NCBI GenBank assembly: GCA_022071955.1
Contig: JAJVIM010000060.1
Coordinates: 1-39,085, forward strand
From: Anaerolineae bacterium
GTDB taxonomy: Bacteria > Chloroflexota > Anaerolineae > 4572-78 > J111
Length of the DNA stretch: 39,085 nt
Reading direction: 5' to 3'
A program made the position numbers and the translations under genes. A model generated the notes under the pieces. The model was not told where the DNA came from, made no database searches, and saw only the letters and a list, made by a program, of their open reading frames with translations. Shown here in pieces: positions 6,767-13,621 of this stretch; positions within the stretch are counted from its first letter, which is position 1; each line of letters starts with the position of its first letter.

Positions 6767-6946
6767 TTATCCGGCCCATTCAGCCAAAAGCGCCAAAATC
6801 GCAATGATGCCGCCACCTAAAAGGGCATAGGCCACAATAGTTGCGACGACTGCTGAGAACAACAAGATTCGCTTAACAGACCGGGGCCACGTGTACATTG
6901 GCGCTACAGAAATCATTGATGCACGAGAGACAATTGGTAGTTGCAT
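6767..6946 (-). CDS. Small single-pass membrane peptide, 59 aa
   Basis: Short reading frame on the minus strand: ATG at 6946, TAA at 6767-6769. The product begins MQLPIVSRASM, has a basic WPRSVKR stretch and then one hydrophobic helix (about residues 27-54, with ALLGGGIIAILALL). A modest AGGGGAAG ribosome site lies 5-6 nt upstream. It is convergent with the terminator at 6689-6731. No family recognised. The coherent helix and basic flank (positive-inside) favour a real gene, but its length leaves doubt. Confidence 0.5.
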   Translation of the reverse strand: MQLPIVSRASMISVAPMYTWPRSVKRILLFSAVVATIVAYALLGGGIIAILALLAEWAG

Positions 6947-7356
6947 CGGTTACTTCCCCTTTGAATAAACTATTGATTTGTTTAATGAGTCCACAATAAT
7001 TTGCGGGTTTTTTGAGGAGGTCTTTCTACTGCCTGTGTCAGGTAGGCTGACACTGACAGTATACCACAGAACGGTTAAGAATAAAAGACCAAATTTGACA
7101 AAAATTCAAAGTTTTACCCAAAATTTACGCAGCGTAACCGGCAAATTTCCGGGTGATGTTGTCTTATTTAACCCCATTGCAATTGAAAAGATGCGTTGTT
7201 TACAAAATAATTAATAAATTGGCAGAACCACAAAAAATGCCAGTATTATGTAAAATGATTAAGGGTCGATCCCGTTAAATAGAGGCTTACCAATTATAAA
7301 TAACCTGGTGTAAAAAACTAAAAATTTTCCAAAAAATCCCCAAAAAAGGAGTCCTT
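6947..7356. other. AT-rich intergenic region, no gene supported
   Basis: AT-rich and without a convincing reading frame; a 78-codon frame at 6978-7214 has atypical composition and no ribosome site. The only structure seen is a perfect 7-bp stem GTGTCAG-GTAGG-CTGACAC (7035-7053), about 90 nt upstream of the 59-residue gene. Confidence 0.5.
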
Positions 7357-7451
7357 GTGAAACAAGGTACAATTATGGGCAAACTCTGGATGTTCGCTGG
7401 CTAATGTGGTATTATCCAACCAAACAATGGAGCGTGTTATCAAAGGGATGA
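7357..7451 (+). other. Two chained leader mini-ORFs before the LRR gene
   Basis: A strong AAAAGGAG is followed by GTG (7357) opening a 15-codon frame (product VKQGTIMGKLWMFAG) that ends TAATG. The ATG inside it (7404) opens a second 15-codon frame (MWYYPTKQWSVLSKG) that ends ATGA, where that ATG (7448) is a start of the LRR gene. The LRR start itself lacks a well-spaced ribosome site. The layout suggests translational coupling. Chance cannot be excluded for frames this short. Confidence 0.35.
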
Positions 7452-8209
7452 CCGACAACAATTTGGCTCAGCTTATTCTTGAGGTAGCGCAAACTACGGT
7501 CACCGATTTTTCTCTGGCCCGGCGAGGTCTGCGTCTGCTGCCGGCGGAGGTTGGCCGGCTCAAAAATCTGGTTCGATTCAATGTATCGGAAAACGAACTC
7601 ACCCACCTGCCCCCAGAAATTGGCGAGCTGCAAAACCTCAACTGGTTGGGGTTGTACCACAACCAGCTCAAGGCGTTGCCGGCGGAGATTGGCCGGCTGA
7701 CCGGCCTGATTGATTTGTTTGCCTGGGAAAATGAACTGACCAGCCTGCCGCCAGAAATTGGAGCGCTGGTCAACTTGCGCCAGTTGCTGCTGCCCAAAAA
7801 CCGGTTGGCTCACCTGCCGGCCGAACTTGGCCGGCTGACCGGGCTGCGCCGCCTGAATTTGTACTTTAACCGGTTAACCTCGGTGCCGCCAGAAATGGGA
7901 CTGCTGGTCAATTTGCAGGAGCTTAAATTATCGGATAATCAATTGGCTCAACTGCCGGCGGAGATTGGCCGGCTGGTCAATTTGCAGGAATTGGATTTAT
8001 CTGGCAACCAGTTGGCCAAACTCCCATCGGAAATCGGCCAACTGGGCCAGCTAAGAAAATTGAATTTGTGGGGGAATCAACTTGCTACAATTCCGGCCGA
8101 AATTGGGCAACTCCAAAATTTAACCCACCTGCGGTTAGGGGGCAATCAAATTCGTCACTTACCGCCAGAATTGAGCCAGTTGCCGCGGTTGGCCGTGTTA
8201 GACATTTAG
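7448..8209 (+). CDS. Leucine-rich repeat protein
   Basis: 253 residues from ATG 7448; ATG 7427 and GTG 7406 are in-frame alternatives, none with a good ribosome site. It consists of a short N-terminal helix and about ten 23-residue LRRs of the type LPAEIGRLTNLQELDLSGNQL from about residue 25 to the end. No signal peptide, TM helix or catalytic domain is seen, so a cytoplasmic protein-binding scaffold is likely. The repeats are visible in DNA as a 69-bp period. The stop codon overlaps that of the convergent 65-residue gene (shared TTAG). Confidence 0.88.
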   Translation: MTDNNLAQLILEVAQTTVTDFSLARRGLRLLPAEVGRLKNLVRFNVSENELTHLPPEIGELQNLNWLGLYHNQLKALPAEIGRLTGLIDLFAWENELTSLPPEIGALVNLRQLLLPKNRLAHLPAELGRLTGLRRLNLYFNRLTSVPPEMGLLVNLQELKLSDNQLAQLPAEIGRLVNLQELDLSGNQLAKLPSEIGQLGQLRKLNLWGNQLATIPAEIGQLQNLTHLRLGGNQIRHLPPELSQLPRLAVLDI

Positions 8210-8403
8210 CCGGCCAGGTCCAGTGCTTTTTGCATCTCGGTGGTTTTGTGCCGCGAGATCGGGAGGCTCGGCCGGGTAGCGTCTTCATACGGTTTGTGCC
8301 AGGAACCGCTGAGGGGAACATATTCCGGCAGTTCAGTGGGAGAAACCGCTTTTTGTTCAATTTGGGGAGTAAGGCCAAGCAATGATTTGAGTTTTCCCAG
8401 CAT
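8206..8403 (-). CDS. Small hypothetical protein, 65 aa
   Basis: Product starts MLGKLKSLLGL and is otherwise polar with Pro-rich stretches (SPTELPEYVPLSGSWHKPYE). ATG at 8403 follows GGAG by 5 nt. It overlaps the end of the LRR gene by 4 nt, tail to tail. No domain recognised and no TM helix. The normal composition and the ribosome site support it. 8404-8587 shows nothing else. Confidence 0.6.
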   Translation of the reverse strand: MLGKLKSLLGLTPQIEQKAVSPTELPEYVPLSGSWHKPYEDATRPSLPISRHKTTEMQKALDLAG

Positions 8404-8587
8404 GGTTGCTCCATAGTGTTTGATAGTTGTTCGATTTACTTATATGCGGCCGCAAAAAAATCCTTCAGACAAATCTTGAAATTCCCAATTGGCCTCTGCC
8501 GGCCGGGCGCAAAAAAGTTAGACTCTCGGACCAACATTGCGAAAAAAACTAAACCCGCTACAATTTAAGTAAGCGTCGGGGTGGAAA

Positions 8588-9277
8588 ATGAATCGCAGCG
8601 AAGTCCAACAAATTGTAGCCTCTGCGCGGATGCGCGGCAAAGTGCCAGATTTACGCCGGGTCGATTTGGGCGGCATCGACCTGAGTGGTTTGGATTTGCG
8701 CGGCGTCAATTTGAGCGAAGCCAATATGTATCGGGCCAAACTCCGGCACGCTAACCTGCAAGAGGCCAACCTGGTTTTTGCCAATCTGATGAAGGCCGAC
8801 CTGTTTGAGGTCAATTTAAAAGGGGCCAATATGGTTTTTGCCAACCTGCGCCAGGCCGAATTACAGCAGGCAAACCTGGAAAATGTTAATTTGAGCGCCT
8901 CCGATCTGGACGGGATTAATTTAAAAGGGGCGCAGTTGCCCGGCGGGAATCTGGGCGAGACTAATTTGAATAACGCTATTCTGGTCGGAGCCAATCTGCG
9001 GCAGGCCAATTTAACCGAGGCCAACCTCACCGGCGCCAATTTAAGCGAAACCGATTTGCGCGGCGCCAACCTGCGCCACGTGGAATTGAAAAATACCAAT
9101 TTTTCAAAAGCTCTTTTTAACGAGACCACGGCCTGGAATGACGGCTTTGATCCTACCTCGGCCGGGGCGGTTAAAGAGCGACGCTGGTTCAAATCTTTAG
9201 AACGGCTGGTTGAGTCGTTCATCCGTGAAAAAGGCAGCACCAGCATTAATATAGAAGACAAGCCCGAAGACCGTTAA
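8588..9277 (+). CDS. Pentapeptide repeat protein
   Basis: 229 residues. From about 20 to 180 it is a run of A(D/N)LXX pentapeptides (GANLRQANLTEANLTGANLS and similar), expected to form a right-handed quadrilateral beta-helix. The C-terminal tail (about 185-229) is charged and helical. No signal peptide; probably cytoplasmic. A GGGGTGG site precedes ATG. Some family members mimic DNA and protect gyrase, but nothing here shows that. The stop overlaps the end of the convergent operon at 9274 by 4 nt. Confidence 0.9.
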   Translation: MNRSEVQQIVASARMRGKVPDLRRVDLGGIDLSGLDLRGVNLSEANMYRAKLRHANLQEANLVFANLMKADLFEVNLKGANMVFANLRQAELQQANLENVNLSASDLDGINLKGAQLPGGNLGETNLNNAILVGANLRQANLTEANLTGANLSETDLRGANLRHVELKNTNFSKALFNETTAWNDGFDPTSAGAVKERRWFKSLERLVESFIREKGSTSINIEDKPEDR

Positions 9278-9768
9278 CGCCCCCGCTGCCTCAGGGCCAA
9301 TACCAGCAAGTTAAGGCTGATGGCCGCCAGCAGCCCCAGCAGCACAATCCAGCCCAACCCCAGCGAAATTTGCCACTTTTGCGCGATAAACCCGGCCCCC
9401 AGCCCGGCCGCGCCAACACCCGCCAGCCAGCGCAGATGCGTTTGCCACAACCGCGCCGGTTGTTCGATGCGGGCTGCCTGCCCCACTCGCTGCGAAAAAC
9501 GGTGCAAGTCCCAGCCGGCCAGCGCCAGCACCACCGCCACCAGCAGCAGCGAACCGCTCACGCCGATCAGCGCTGCGGCCACAGCCAGCGTGATGTGCCC
9601 GGCCAACCCAACGGTGTTGGCCGCCGACCACTGCCGCCAACTGCCCGCCAGCCAGCCCACCCCCAGCCCGATGGCCAGCGCCGCCAGCAGCCAGCGCTCC
9701 TGCGCGGCCAACCCGGCCGCCAGCAACCCGCTCGCTGCGCCAAGGCTCACCCCTCCCCACCGGGTCAT
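9274..9768 (-). CDS. Integral membrane protein, last gene of the MoxR operon
   Basis: 164 residues with about four to five transmembrane helices (Ala/Leu/Gly-rich) and a short basic loop near QRVGQAARIEQPARLW. The start overlaps the DUF58 stop (ATGA at 9768-9765), so translation is coupled. Family not recognised. Position suggests a membrane partner of the MoxR/DUF58 system. Confidence 0.75.
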   Translation of the reverse strand: MTRWGGVSLGAASGLLAAGLAAQERWLLAALAIGLGVGWLAGSWRQWSAANTVGLAGHITLAVAAALIGVSGSLLLVAVVLALAGWDLHRFSQRVGQAARIEQPARLWQTHLRWLAGVGAAGLGAGFIAQKWQISLGLGWIVLLGLLAAISLNLLVLALRQRGR

Positions 9769-11045
9769 CCGCCGCCTCCGCCGCGCTGATAAAACGGCCG
9801 GCTGAGCGCCTGATGCGCAATCTGGTAAAACGGCACGCTGATCGGCCAGTCGATGACCTGGATTTCGGCCTCGCGGAGCTGTTTGAGCAAAATGTTGCGC
9901 TCCAGCCGGGCCAGCCGCAGGGCCAGTTCGCTCACCCGGCCGGGGGCCAGCACGGGCTGCTCAAACGAGATGGGGTCCGGGCTGATAACCAGCAGCCGGT
10001 AGCCGCGGGCGCGCAGTTTGATGAGAATTTCGGCATCGTGGGACAACAGTGGGCTGACCAGCACTAACTGCGAGCGCACCGGAAAGAGCTGCGTGGGCAA
10101 ATGTTCCAGCTTTTCAAACACCGAGCCGCCGCCCTGCGTGGCCCGCGCCAGCGCCCGCAAAATTCGTTCGCGCTGCACTTTGCCGTAACCGGCAAACGTC
10201 CAGTCCAGCGAGCGGCCATAAATAAACAGCCCCACCCGGTTGCCGCTGTTGAGAAACGAATCGGCCAGCGCGGCGGCAGCCTGCACGCCGTACTCAAATA
10301 ACGATTCGCCGCCGGCAACGACATCGGCTTTTGCCCGGGCGTCCAAAATCAGGCCAACATCGACCACCCGTTCCTGCTCAAATTCGGTGACAAACAGGCG
10401 TTGCTCGTGGCGGGCGCTGGCCCGCTCGTTGATCCAGCGCAGCGGGTCGCCGGGCTGGTAGTCGCGCACGCCAAAAAACTCGATGCCGGGGCCGCCCTGC
10501 CGCGCCGGAATGAGGCCGGCGTAAACGCCGGTGCGCGGCGGCCGAATGGCCACCCGTCGCACCCGCGCCACCGGCGGCAGCACAAAAAACTGGCCCGGCG
10601 CGGCAAAGGTGGCGGTGGCGGCAAACAGGCCCAGCGGCTCGCGGGCGGTGGCCAGCACCGGCTCAAACCGGTACAAGCCGCGCTGCCCCGCCACCCGGTA
10701 ACTGAGCGTGAGCGACTGGCCCGGCTCCAGCGCGGCCAGCGCGTCGGCGTCGCCCTCCACAATTTTCAACCCCGCGGGAGGGTGGTCGGTCAGGTGCAGT
10801 TCGGCCAGCCGGGGGCCGGTGTTGGTTGCGTTCAGCGTCACGGTGACGGCTTCGCCGGCGGCGGCGCGGTCGGCGCTGAGCTGGCGGGTGACGGCCAGTT
10901 GGGGGGGAGCCGGTTCGGCCAGCAGGGCTGCGGCCAGGTACACCAGCAGCGGCAGAGCCAGCGCCAGCAGCGCCCCATTGCGCGTAGCCAACCCGGCCAG
11001 CACGATGCCGCAGATGAGCAGCGCCAGCAGCACGGCGGGTTTCAT
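9765..11045 (-). CDS. DUF58 domain protein (VWA-like)
   Basis: 426 residues. Two N-terminal TM helices (about 5-45), an outside beta-domain (about 50-190), then the DUF58 core with the signature FFGVRDYQPGDPLRWINERAS (quoted core: RDYQPGDPLRWINERAS) followed by a VWA-like fold (VDVGLILDARAK). It ends in a Gly run just before the next start. DUF58 proteins are the usual partners of MoxR AAA+ ATPases in chaperone or metal-insertion type complexes at the membrane; substrate unknown. Two nt separate it from the MoxR gene. Confidence 0.92.
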   Translation of the reverse strand: MKPAVLLALLICGIVLAGLATRNGALLALALPLLVYLAAALLAEPAPPQLAVTRQLSADRAAAGEAVTVTLNATNTGPRLAELHLTDHPPAGLKIVEGDADALAALEPGQSLTLSYRVAGQRGLYRFEPVLATAREPLGLFAATATFAAPGQFFVLPPVARVRRVAIRPPRTGVYAGLIPARQGGPGIEFFGVRDYQPGDPLRWINERASARHEQRLFVTEFEQERVVDVGLILDARAKADVVAGGESLFEYGVQAAAALADSFLNSGNRVGLFIYGRSLDWTFAGYGKVQRERILRALARATQGGGSVFEKLEHLPTQLFPVRSQLVLVSPLLSHDAEILIKLRARGYRLLVISPDPISFEQPVLAPGRVSELALRLARLERNILLKQLREAEIQVIDWPISVPFYQIAHQALSRPFYQRGGGGG

Positions 11046-11047
11046 GG

Positions 11048-12004
11048 TTAATCCAGTACCGGCACGGCGGTTTGCTGCACAATCGCGTCGATGATTTCAT
11101 CGGCGGCGCGCTGTTTCATCCACAGGCCGGGGTCTAAAATGAGGCGATGGATGAGCGCCGGCTGGGCAAACAGTTTCACGTCATCCGGCAGCACAAAATT
11201 GCGGCCGTGCAACGCGGCGTTCACCCGGGCCAGTTGCAGCAGCGCCAGCGAGCCGCGCGGGCTGGCCCCCACGGCCACGCGCTTGTCGCGCCGGGTTCCG
11301 CCGACCAGGGCCACAATATATTTTTCCAGATCGGGGTGCAGGTAAATGCTTTCCACGGCGTCGCGCATGGCCAGCAGTTCGGCGGCGTCAGTCACTCGCT
11401 CCAGCGAAATTTCTTCGCGGCGGCGCTGCTGGCGGCGGCGCAAAATTTCCTGCTCCTCCTCCGGCGCGGGATAACCGACGGCCAGCTTCATTAAAAAGCG
11501 GTCGAGCTGGGCTTCCGGCAGGGGGAATGTGCCTTCGTACTCGATGGGGTTTTGGGTGGCGATGACCAGAAACGGCTCCGGCAGGCGCATCGTTTCGCCT
11601 TCAACCGTCACCTGCTGCTCCTGCATGGCTTCCAGCAGGGCCGATTGCGTTTTGGGCGAGGCCCGGTTGATTTCATCGGCCAGAATAATGTTGGCAAAAA
11701 TTGGCCCCGGCCGCAGCTCAAAACGGTTGTCGGCGCGGTTGTACACGTAACTGCCGGTGATGTCGCTGGGCAGCAGATCGGGCGTAAACTGGATGCGTTT
11801 GAACTCCAGCCCCAGCGCGGCGGCAAAACTTTTGGCGATGAGCGTTTTGGCCAGGCCGGGGTAATCTTCCAGCAGCACGTGACCGCCGGCCAAAATGGCG
11901 ACCATCATTTTTTCCAGCAGGGCGTGTTTGCCGACCACGCCGCGTTCCACTTCTCGGATCACGCGCTGGCCCAGCGCGGCCACATCGGTGACAGATGGGG
12001 TCAT
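11048..12004 (-). CDS. moxR: MoxR-family AAA+ ATPase
   Basis: 318 residues, cytoplasmic. Walker A EDYPGLAKT (46-54), Walker B IILADEINRA (106-115), sensor region ATQNPIEYEGTFPLPEAQLDRF, and the C-terminal lid. MoxR proteins act as ATP-driven chaperones or activators with DUF58/VWA partners. The start lies in TAATG overlap with the stop of the upstream membrane gene, so coupling is strong. Walker A differs slightly from the GxxGxGKT consensus (Ala before Lys), which is common in MoxR. Confidence 0.95.
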   Translation of the reverse strand: MTPSVTDVAALGQRVIREVERGVVGKHALLEKMMVAILAGGHVLLEDYPGLAKTLIAKSFAAALGLEFKRIQFTPDLLPSDITGSYVYNRADNRFELRPGPIFANIILADEINRASPKTQSALLEAMQEQQVTVEGETMRLPEPFLVIATQNPIEYEGTFPLPEAQLDRFLMKLAVGYPAPEEEQEILRRRQQRRREEISLERVTDAAELLAMRDAVESIYLHPDLEKYIVALVGGTRRDKRVAVGASPRGSLALLQLARVNAALHGRNFVLPDDVKLFAQPALIHRLILDPGLWMKQRAADEIIDAIVQQTAVPVLD

Positions 12005-12600
12005 TAAATGTCCTCCCGGTCAAGATTTTCCAGATAGATGAGCACTCGTTCCGGTTCCAGTTCCAGCGGCGACGGCGAGCGGCGTCGCCAAAACGCCAGC
12101 CGCCGGAAGGCCGGCAGATAGCCCAGCGGCCGCAAACTGGCCTCAAAATAGGCTTGCAGCTCCGGCGGCAAATTGAGCTGGCCGCTGCGAAGCTGCTGCC
12201 GGGTTTCTTTGAGCGACTGTCCTTTGTGCTGAGCGATGGCTTCCAGCGCCAGCTTTTGCAATTGCTGGCCCAGCCGCCACTGGTAGTAGCTTTCCTGCCG
12301 GGCCTGAGCCAGATAGTAAGCCCAACTGCCCACCCGGTCCGGTTCGGCGGGGGCGAGCCGGCGCGGCGGGCGGCGATAGCTGCTGCGGCTCACAAAGGCG
12401 GCGGCCACAATCAAAAAGAGCAGCAGCACAAACACCGGCCACAGACTGGCTTGCGGCACAAATTGCAGCAAAAATCGGCCCAGCCACAGCAGGTACAGCA
12501 GGGGAATGACAATCACTTCGCGGACAAAGGTGCGGCACAGCGGCGCAAACAAAAGCGCGGCCAGCAGAATGAGCGCCGCGGGCAGCCAGTGCTTTTTCAT
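12004..12600 (-). CDS. Membrane protein between DUF4129 and MoxR
   Basis: 198 residues with two hydrophobic segments (about 5-45, possibly with a re-entrant part, and 52-75) followed by a basic, helix-rich cytoplasmic region (RRPPRRLAPAE, AQARQESYYQWRLGQQL). No family is recognised. It overlaps both neighbours (ATGA upstream, TAATG downstream), so it belongs to the operon and probably to the same complex. Confidence 0.8.
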   Translation of the reverse strand: MKKHWLPAALILLAALLFAPLCRTFVREVIVIPLLYLLWLGRFLLQFVPQASLWPVFVLLLFLIVAAAFVSRSSYRRPPRRLAPAEPDRVGSWAYYLAQARQESYYQWRLGQQLQKLALEAIAQHKGQSLKETRQQLRSGQLNLPPELQAYFEASLRPLGYLPAFRRLAFWRRRSPSPLELEPERVLIYLENLDREDI

Positions 12601-13484
12601 ACCGGCCGGCCGTAAGTGTTGGCAATGGCGTTGAAACAGTCGAGGGCGTCCAGCTCTTCGCGCCGGCCCAACGATTGGCCGCCGTAACGCACCCGCTCAA
12701 ACAACTCAGTCAGGCGGTGAATGTGCTCGGTGCGCAGACCGCTGCGGGCCAGATGCGCCTCAAACTCACGGGGAGTCATCCCACTGGCGCGATGCAGGTT
12801 GCGGCTGCGGGCCAGAGTCAGGCTCATATCGCGGTAGCAGCGCAAAACGGTGTCCTTTAAATCCTGCCCGGCGGCCAGTTCGGCGGCGGCGGTTTGGGCC
12901 GAGCGGGTCAGCTCCGCCAGCGAGTCGTCCGGCGGCGGGGGTTGGAGTTTGCGCCACAGCCACCAGCCCGCAGCCAGCGGCCCGGCCAGCAGCAGCACGG
13001 TGGTGGCCAGCACCAGCCATTGCGGCGGGTTGAAAACAAATTCGGGCGGCGGCGGAATAATTTCTTCCGGCGGCGCTTCGTCAACCAGCTCACCGGTTGC
13101 CGGCGAGTCGTCGCTGGCGGGGGCGGGCCAGGCCAGCGGCTGAAAAACGGCCACCAGCCCGTAAATCAGCAGCGCCCAAACCAGATAAATGATGAATCGT
13201 TTGAGTATCTCCCGCCGGGCCTGCGGCGAAAAGATGAACATCAATACCGCCACAATGAGCGCCAGCCACAACAACGCGGCCAGCAGCCGGAACGGATCAA
13301 ACGGCAACGGGCCGAGGCCGGGCAGCGGGCCACCCATGCGCCGCAGCGCCGCCAGAATCGCGCCCAGCGGCAGGTCGCGGCCCGGGGCCAGCTCCAGCCG
13401 GGGTAGGCTGGCGGCCAGCAAAATCAGGGCGGCGATGGCCAGCCCCAGCGCGGTTAAATTGCGAAATTTGGCTGACTTGAGCAT
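12597..13484 (-). CDS. DUF4129 domain membrane protein
   Basis: 295 residues, first gene of the operon. TM helices about 12-28, 64-86, 96-115 and 156-177, a Pro/acidic outside loop (about 125-150), then a cytoplasmic DUF4129 domain (VLRCYRDMSLTLAR, GMTPREFEAHLARSGL, LTELFERVRYG). DUF4129 commonly travels with MoxR, DUF58 and transglutaminase-like proteins; no transglutaminase is present here. No clear ribosome site: a TATATT lies about 13 nt before ATG, so the transcript may be almost leaderless. Confidence 0.88.
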   Translation of the reverse strand: MLKSAKFRNLTALGLAIAALILLAASLPRLELAPGRDLPLGAILAALRRMGGPLPGLGPLPFDPFRLLAALLWLALIVAVLMFIFSPQARREILKRFIIYLVWALLIYGLVAVFQPLAWPAPASDDSPATGELVDEAPPEEIIPPPPEFVFNPPQWLVLATTVLLLAGPLAAGWWLWRKLQPPPPDDSLAELTRSAQTAAAELAAGQDLKDTVLRCYRDMSLTLARSRNLHRASGMTPREFEAHLARSGLRTEHIHRLTELFERVRYGGQSLGRREELDALDCFNAIANTYGRPV

Positions 13485-13586
13485 AAGTCGATGCTAATAT
13501 ATGATTGGGGCGTTGCCGAGGAAAATTCTAACACGCACCCCTTTCGGTGTCAACAGCCTCCCAGAATCGATGTCGCTCCATTTTGA

Positions 13587-13595
13587 TGGTATACT
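13587..13595 (+). promoter_or_regulatory. Extended -10 promoter of the LuxR/MalT gene
   Basis: TGGTATACT fits the extended -10 pattern TGNTATAAT. It places the transcript start near 13602, 20 nt before the ATG chosen at 13622, and argues against the earlier in-frame starts at 13547 and 13586. Confidence 0.5.
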
Positions 13596-13621
13596 ACCCT
13601 GAAACCATTCCGAGGACCCCA

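Noticed and set aside
6978..7214. 78-codon plus-strand frame
   Set aside because: AT-rich intergenic DNA, no ribosome site, no recognisable pattern and it contains a hairpin.
8588..9277. Quinolone resistance (Qnr-like) assignment for the pentapeptide protein
   Set aside because: Nothing beyond the generic repeat supports it; most pentapeptide proteins are unrelated in function.
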